DNA from: Phycisphaerales bacterium UBA4658
GTDB lineage: Bacteria > Planctomycetota > Phycisphaerae > Phycisphaerales > UBA1924
Assembly: GCA_002405485.1 (NCBI GenBank)
Contig: DHLW01000096.1
Coordinates: forward strand, 85,075 to 100,041
DNA length: 14,967 bases
Direction: 5' to 3'
Part shown: piece by piece, positions 12,375-14,967 of the stretch
How the letters are laid out: each line of letters begins with the position of its first letter
Numbering within the stretch: position 1 is the first letter of the stretch
Program-made: the position numbers and the translations under genes
Notes under the pieces: generated by a model
Seen by the model: only the letters and a program-made list of their open reading frames with translations
Told to the model about the DNA's origin: nothing
Databases searched by the model: none

Positions 12375-14966
12375 TCAGGGCGCTTGGGTGGCGCGGCCGG
12401 GCGCGAGGATGATGCGTTCGCGATCGAAGCGCAGGCGGGCGCTCGCTGGAAGCGGCAGGGGCTCGATGCGATCGCCGGGCCTGGCCATCGGCAGAGGATC
12501 GAGGGCGGCCCAGCCGTGCTGCAGCACCGCGGCGTTGATGAACGGGCCGACGATCGAGAGCGTGGCGTCGGAGCGGGTCAACCGGGGCACGAGCCAAGGG
12601 GAAGCGAGTGTGCCATCGGGGCTCTGAGCGCGGCGGAGTGCGGCGAGACGATCGAACCCGGCCGAGCCGCGGGCCGGATCGATGTCGACGCTGATCACGT
12701 CGGCGGAGGCCAGCAGCAGGGCCAGGCGGCTTGGCGCGGCGTCGAGGAGCGGGGTGCGTACGTGCACGCCAGCGGCGGCGCGTGCGGCGGCGAGGAGTCG
12801 CGGAAAGTCCGGATGCGCAAGCGGATCACCCGACGCATCGACCGAGCGGAGCGTGACCGCCGCGTGCGGCATGCGGGCGAGGTGCGCGGTGAGGGCGGCG
12901 ATGGTTGCGTCGGCGCTCGTGGATGGTCCGGGGACGCACGCGTGGATCTCGCACGGGGGCAGGGCGTGGGCGCGGAAGCGGTCGATGAGGGCCCGTGCGG
13001 GCTGCGCGGGGTCGTTGCCGTATGCGGCGGACAGGGCGGCGGTGGTCTCGGGGGTGTCGGCGATGAGCCGAAGCCCCGCGTCGCGTTCGGGGCCGTCGAG
13101 CCCGAGGCAGATGGACTGCCCGATGAGGTCCTGTGCGGGCGCGGCGGGGAGGTAGCCCAGCAGCGCCCCGATGGATCCAAAGAGCGAGCCGGATGCGAAG
13201 CCGGAGGCCAGATCGGTGCAGACCTTGGGCGTGACGAGCATGGGGGCCAGGCCCGGGATGGCCTGCGAGAACGCCGCGCGATGGTTGACGGGGTCGTTCT
13301 CATAGCGCTCGATGACGCGATCGCAGAGGGAGGGGTCGATGGCGCACCAGTCCGGCCCGAGGAGCAGCGCGGCGTCGGCGCTGGTGCGTCGCAGGGCGTC
13401 GAGCGTGGCGAGGGGATCGAAGACCTCGTCGTAGCAGGTGAGGTCGCTCAGCCCGCCGCGCCAGCAGTTTCGAGCCCAGAGCCGGCCGGCGGCGACGGCG
13501 CGGGCGCGCCTAGGCGAAGCGTCGGCGGAGCGGGGGAGCAGCACGATCCGCGGATCGTCGGCAAGGACCGGTCCGAGCAGCGTGCGGGCCCGATCCGGCT
13601 GGTCGGTGGCGATCGCGACGTGCCCGACGCGCCTGGCCAAGAGCAGGCGGTGGACAGTGAGCGCGAGGATGCTCGGCTGGTCGGCGATGGCCACGTCCAG
13701 CGGGCGGGCCCAGCCAAGCGCTGATCGATGCAGGTCCACGAGCAGCACCGCGGCGATGGTGCGCCGGTCGGCGGCGGGGGCGGCGACCGGCGCGGTCGGG
13801 GCGTCTATGGACTTGCGCAGGTCCCGCGTCACGCGCTGCCGACCGCCGGAATCCAGCATCGTCAGCGACTCGTCGAGCACGCCGGCGAGCTGGTCGGCGG
13901 CGGAGGCAAGCGTGCGGACGTTCTCCATGTCCCTGCGGACGCGTCGTCGCTGCACGGCGAGCTCGTCGGCAGCCGACTCGAAGGCGATGGCCCGATCCGC
14001 GCGGACGCGCTGGAAGATCGCGCTCTGCCCGAGCAGGTTGACGAGCGCAAAGCCGGGCGCGAGCGTGTCGATCTCGTCGCGATGTTTATCGATCTGCGTG
14101 ATGATGCGGTTGACGCGGGGCTGGTCGGCGTGGTGCTCATCGATCTCGCCGAGCAGCGAGAGGGTCTTGCGGCTGAGATCCGCGACGCGGCCGGCCTGCT
14201 TGCGCACCATGATGACGCGATCGCGAACCTTGTCGCGGAGGGCGTCGGGCGTCGGGAGCGTGGTGGGCGGGACCTGGGCGAGGATGCGCGCCAGTTGATC
14301 GCCAATCGAGGGCTGTGCCGAAGCGGCGGCGTGCCTGTCCAGGAACTCGGTGAGTGGGAGCGGGTCGGCGTGCTGTTTGCGGACGCCGCCCTCGGTGCAG
14401 TCGAAGGTCCGCCGTCCGAGCTGGGCCTGCTCGCGGAAGTCCTGCTCGAACTGGCGGAGATAGCTGAGCATCTGCACGTCGGTGGAGATGGGTCGGCCCA
14501 GGTGGTCAACGGCGGAGCGCAGGTGCGAGCCCATCCGGGCGATGCGCTGGAACTCCAGGAGCTCAAGCGATTTGAACTCGTTGAGCTCGCCGGCCCAAAC
14601 GGAGTGGATGCCCGCATTGGCGGCGTAGTACTGGCCGTCGGTGAAGCCCAGATCCTGTCCGATGAGCGCGACGGGGTCGCAGCCCAGATGCCTCGCGAGG
14701 GTGTGCGCGAGGTGGGCGACGGTGGCTCCGGGCCGGAGCGGGGCGCTGGGCGGGGCGAGGTTCTCGCCGAGCAGCAGGTCCAGGGTCCGATCGCCGACGC
14801 AGAGGATGCGCCCGCCGAGCGATGCCCACGCATGGGTGACGGCGGCGTTGACCTTGGGCTCGACGACGAGGGTGACGCCCTGGACATCGTCCGGGGTGAG
14901 CCCCTCGTAGAAGCGACGGTTGATCTCGCTGTAGTCCAGCGCGGTGACAAAGTGCGGGCGGATGCC
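12375..14966 (-). CDS. Maf/DUF115-type protein fused to SpsF-like and radical-SAM-like regions (partial)
   Basis: The frame is open to the window edge, leaving at least 863 residues; the N terminus is missing. Residues 1-~185 are a DUF115/Maf domain: GIRPHFVTALDY (1-12), GATVAHLAHTL (80-90) and LIGQDLGFTDG (101-111). Maf proteins are proposed to transfer nonulosonic acids onto flagellin. Residues ~200-370 are a helical, coiled-coil-like linker typical of Maf C termini. Residues ~395-600 resemble SpsF-type nucleotidyltransferases but lack the canonical P-loop start; NCWRGGLSDLTCYDE (500-514) and GPDWCAIDPSLCDRV (537-551) are the recognisable blocks. Residues ~669-765 resemble a radical-SAM core (ASGDPLAHPDF at 711-721 in place of the GGEP-type block) without any CX3CX2C motif. 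The nearest familiar architecture is the spiro-SPASM-like proteins. First gene of the neuA-neuB operon in this window; likely cytoplasmic. The domain identity of the C-terminal half is inference. Confidence 0.8.
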   Translation of the reverse strand, partial: GIRPHFVTALDYSEINRRFYEGLTPDDVQGVTLVVEPKVNAAVTHAWASLGGRILCVGDRTLDLLLGENLAPPSAPLRPGATVAHLAHTLARHLGCDPVALIGQDLGFTDGQYYAANAGIHSVWAGELNEFKSLELLEFQRIARMGSHLRSAVDHLGRPISTDVQMLSYLRQFEQDFREQAQLGRRTFDCTEGGVRKQHADPLPLTEFLDRHAAASAQPSIGDQLARILAQVPPTTLPTPDALRDKVRDRVIMVRKQAGRVADLSRKTLSLLGEIDEHHADQPRVNRIITQIDKHRDEIDTLAPGFALVNLLGQSAIFQRVRADRAIAFESAADELAVQRRRVRRDMENVRTLASAADQLAGVLDESLTMLDSGGRQRVTRDLRKSIDAPTAPVAAPAADRRTIAAVLLVDLHRSALGWARPLDVAIADQPSILALTVHRLLLARRVGHVAIATDQPDRARTLLGPVLADDPRIVLLPRSADASPRRARAVAAGRLWARNCWRGGLSDLTCYDEVFDPLATLDALRRTSADAALLLGPDWCAIDPSLCDRVIERYENDPVNHRAAFSQAIPGLAPMLVTPKVCTDLASGFASGSLFGSIGALLGYLPAAPAQDLIGQSICLGLDGPERDAGLRLIADTPETTAALSAAYGNDPAQPARALIDRFRAHALPPCEIHACVPGPSTSADATIAALTAHLARMPHAAVTLRSVDASGDPLAHPDFPRLLAAARAAAGVHVRTPLLDAAPSRLALLLASADVISVDIDPARGSAGFDRLAALRRAQSPDGTLASPWLVPRLTRSDATLSIVGPFINAAVLQHGWAALDPLPMARPGDRIEPLPLPASARLRFDRERIILAPGRATQAP

Positions 14967-14967
14967 C

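Noticed and set aside
10674..13724. Long + strand open frames antisense to the neuB, neuA and Maf genes
   Set aside because: Gly/Asp/Ala/Val-rich shadow frames; the minus strand carries complete recognisable enzyme families with operon-like spacing.
1..14967. tRNA, rRNA, CRISPR arrays, insertion sequences, attachment sites
   Set aside because: No tRNA-like TTCGA/CCA pattern, no regularly spaced repeats, no transposase or integrase motif and no terminal inverted repeats were seen on reading both strands.

Overview
The window is a high-GC bacterial chromosomal segment with no mobile element, CRISPR array, tRNA or rRNA that I can see. The gene content points to a planctomycete, most likely of the Phycisphaerae group. 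The pointers are a prepilin-like protein with the planctomycete-type H-X9-DG-like C-terminal motif, a coiled-coil plus HARE-HTH protein, a Maf-type protein fused to SpsF/radical-SAM-like sequence, and a mosaic of small divergent and convergent units. This placement is inference from gene types; no phylogenetic test was possible.

Layout. (1) 31-1879: a Nudix hydrolase gene (minus) faces parB (plus). Two parS-type 16-mers sit inside the Nudix gene, one a perfect palindrome and one with a single end mismatch. This looks like an origin-proximal chromosome-segregation locus, although parA is not in the window. The shared promoter region holds a candidate sigma70-type promoter and a GAAC-N4-GTTC dyad. 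(2) 2050-2561: a HARE-HTH protein gene with a strong intrinsic terminator. (3) 2679-4265: a small lipoprotein (minus) divergent from a serine O-acetyltransferase (plus). (4) 4397-5618: a YjfB-family putative motility peptide, then a type IV prepilin-like protein. (5) 5649-7118: a PAS-LuxR regulator and a Skp/OmpH-like periplasmic chaperone, both minus and separated by a terminator. (6) 7213-7493: a structured, less GC-rich intergenic stretch ending in a long hairpin with a minus-strand U-tail, a candidate small RNA or long 3' UTR. (7) 7494-9156: a GT1-type glycosyltransferase behind a small proline-rich protein (minus). (8) 9252-10529: nadA (plus), convergent with the next unit. (9) 10536-14967: a tight minus-strand operon of Maf/DUF115 fusion protein (cut by the window edge), CMP-sialate-type cytidylyltransferase and NeuB-type synthase.

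How the genes work together. The last operon is the most coherent system. NeuB-type and NeuA-type enzymes would make and activate a nonulosonic acid (sialic, legionaminic or pseudaminic class), and a Maf-type protein would place it on a protein, usually flagellin in characterised systems. The YjfB-like peptide also hints at motility. The Maf protein here is unusual: its C-terminal half looks like an SpsF-like nucleotidyltransferase followed by a radical-SAM-like region without the cysteine motif. The parB/parS locus and the HARE-HTH protein concern chromosome organisation. The remaining genes (cysE-like, nadA, Skp-like, prepilin-like, glycosyltransferase) are ordinary housekeeping or envelope functions.
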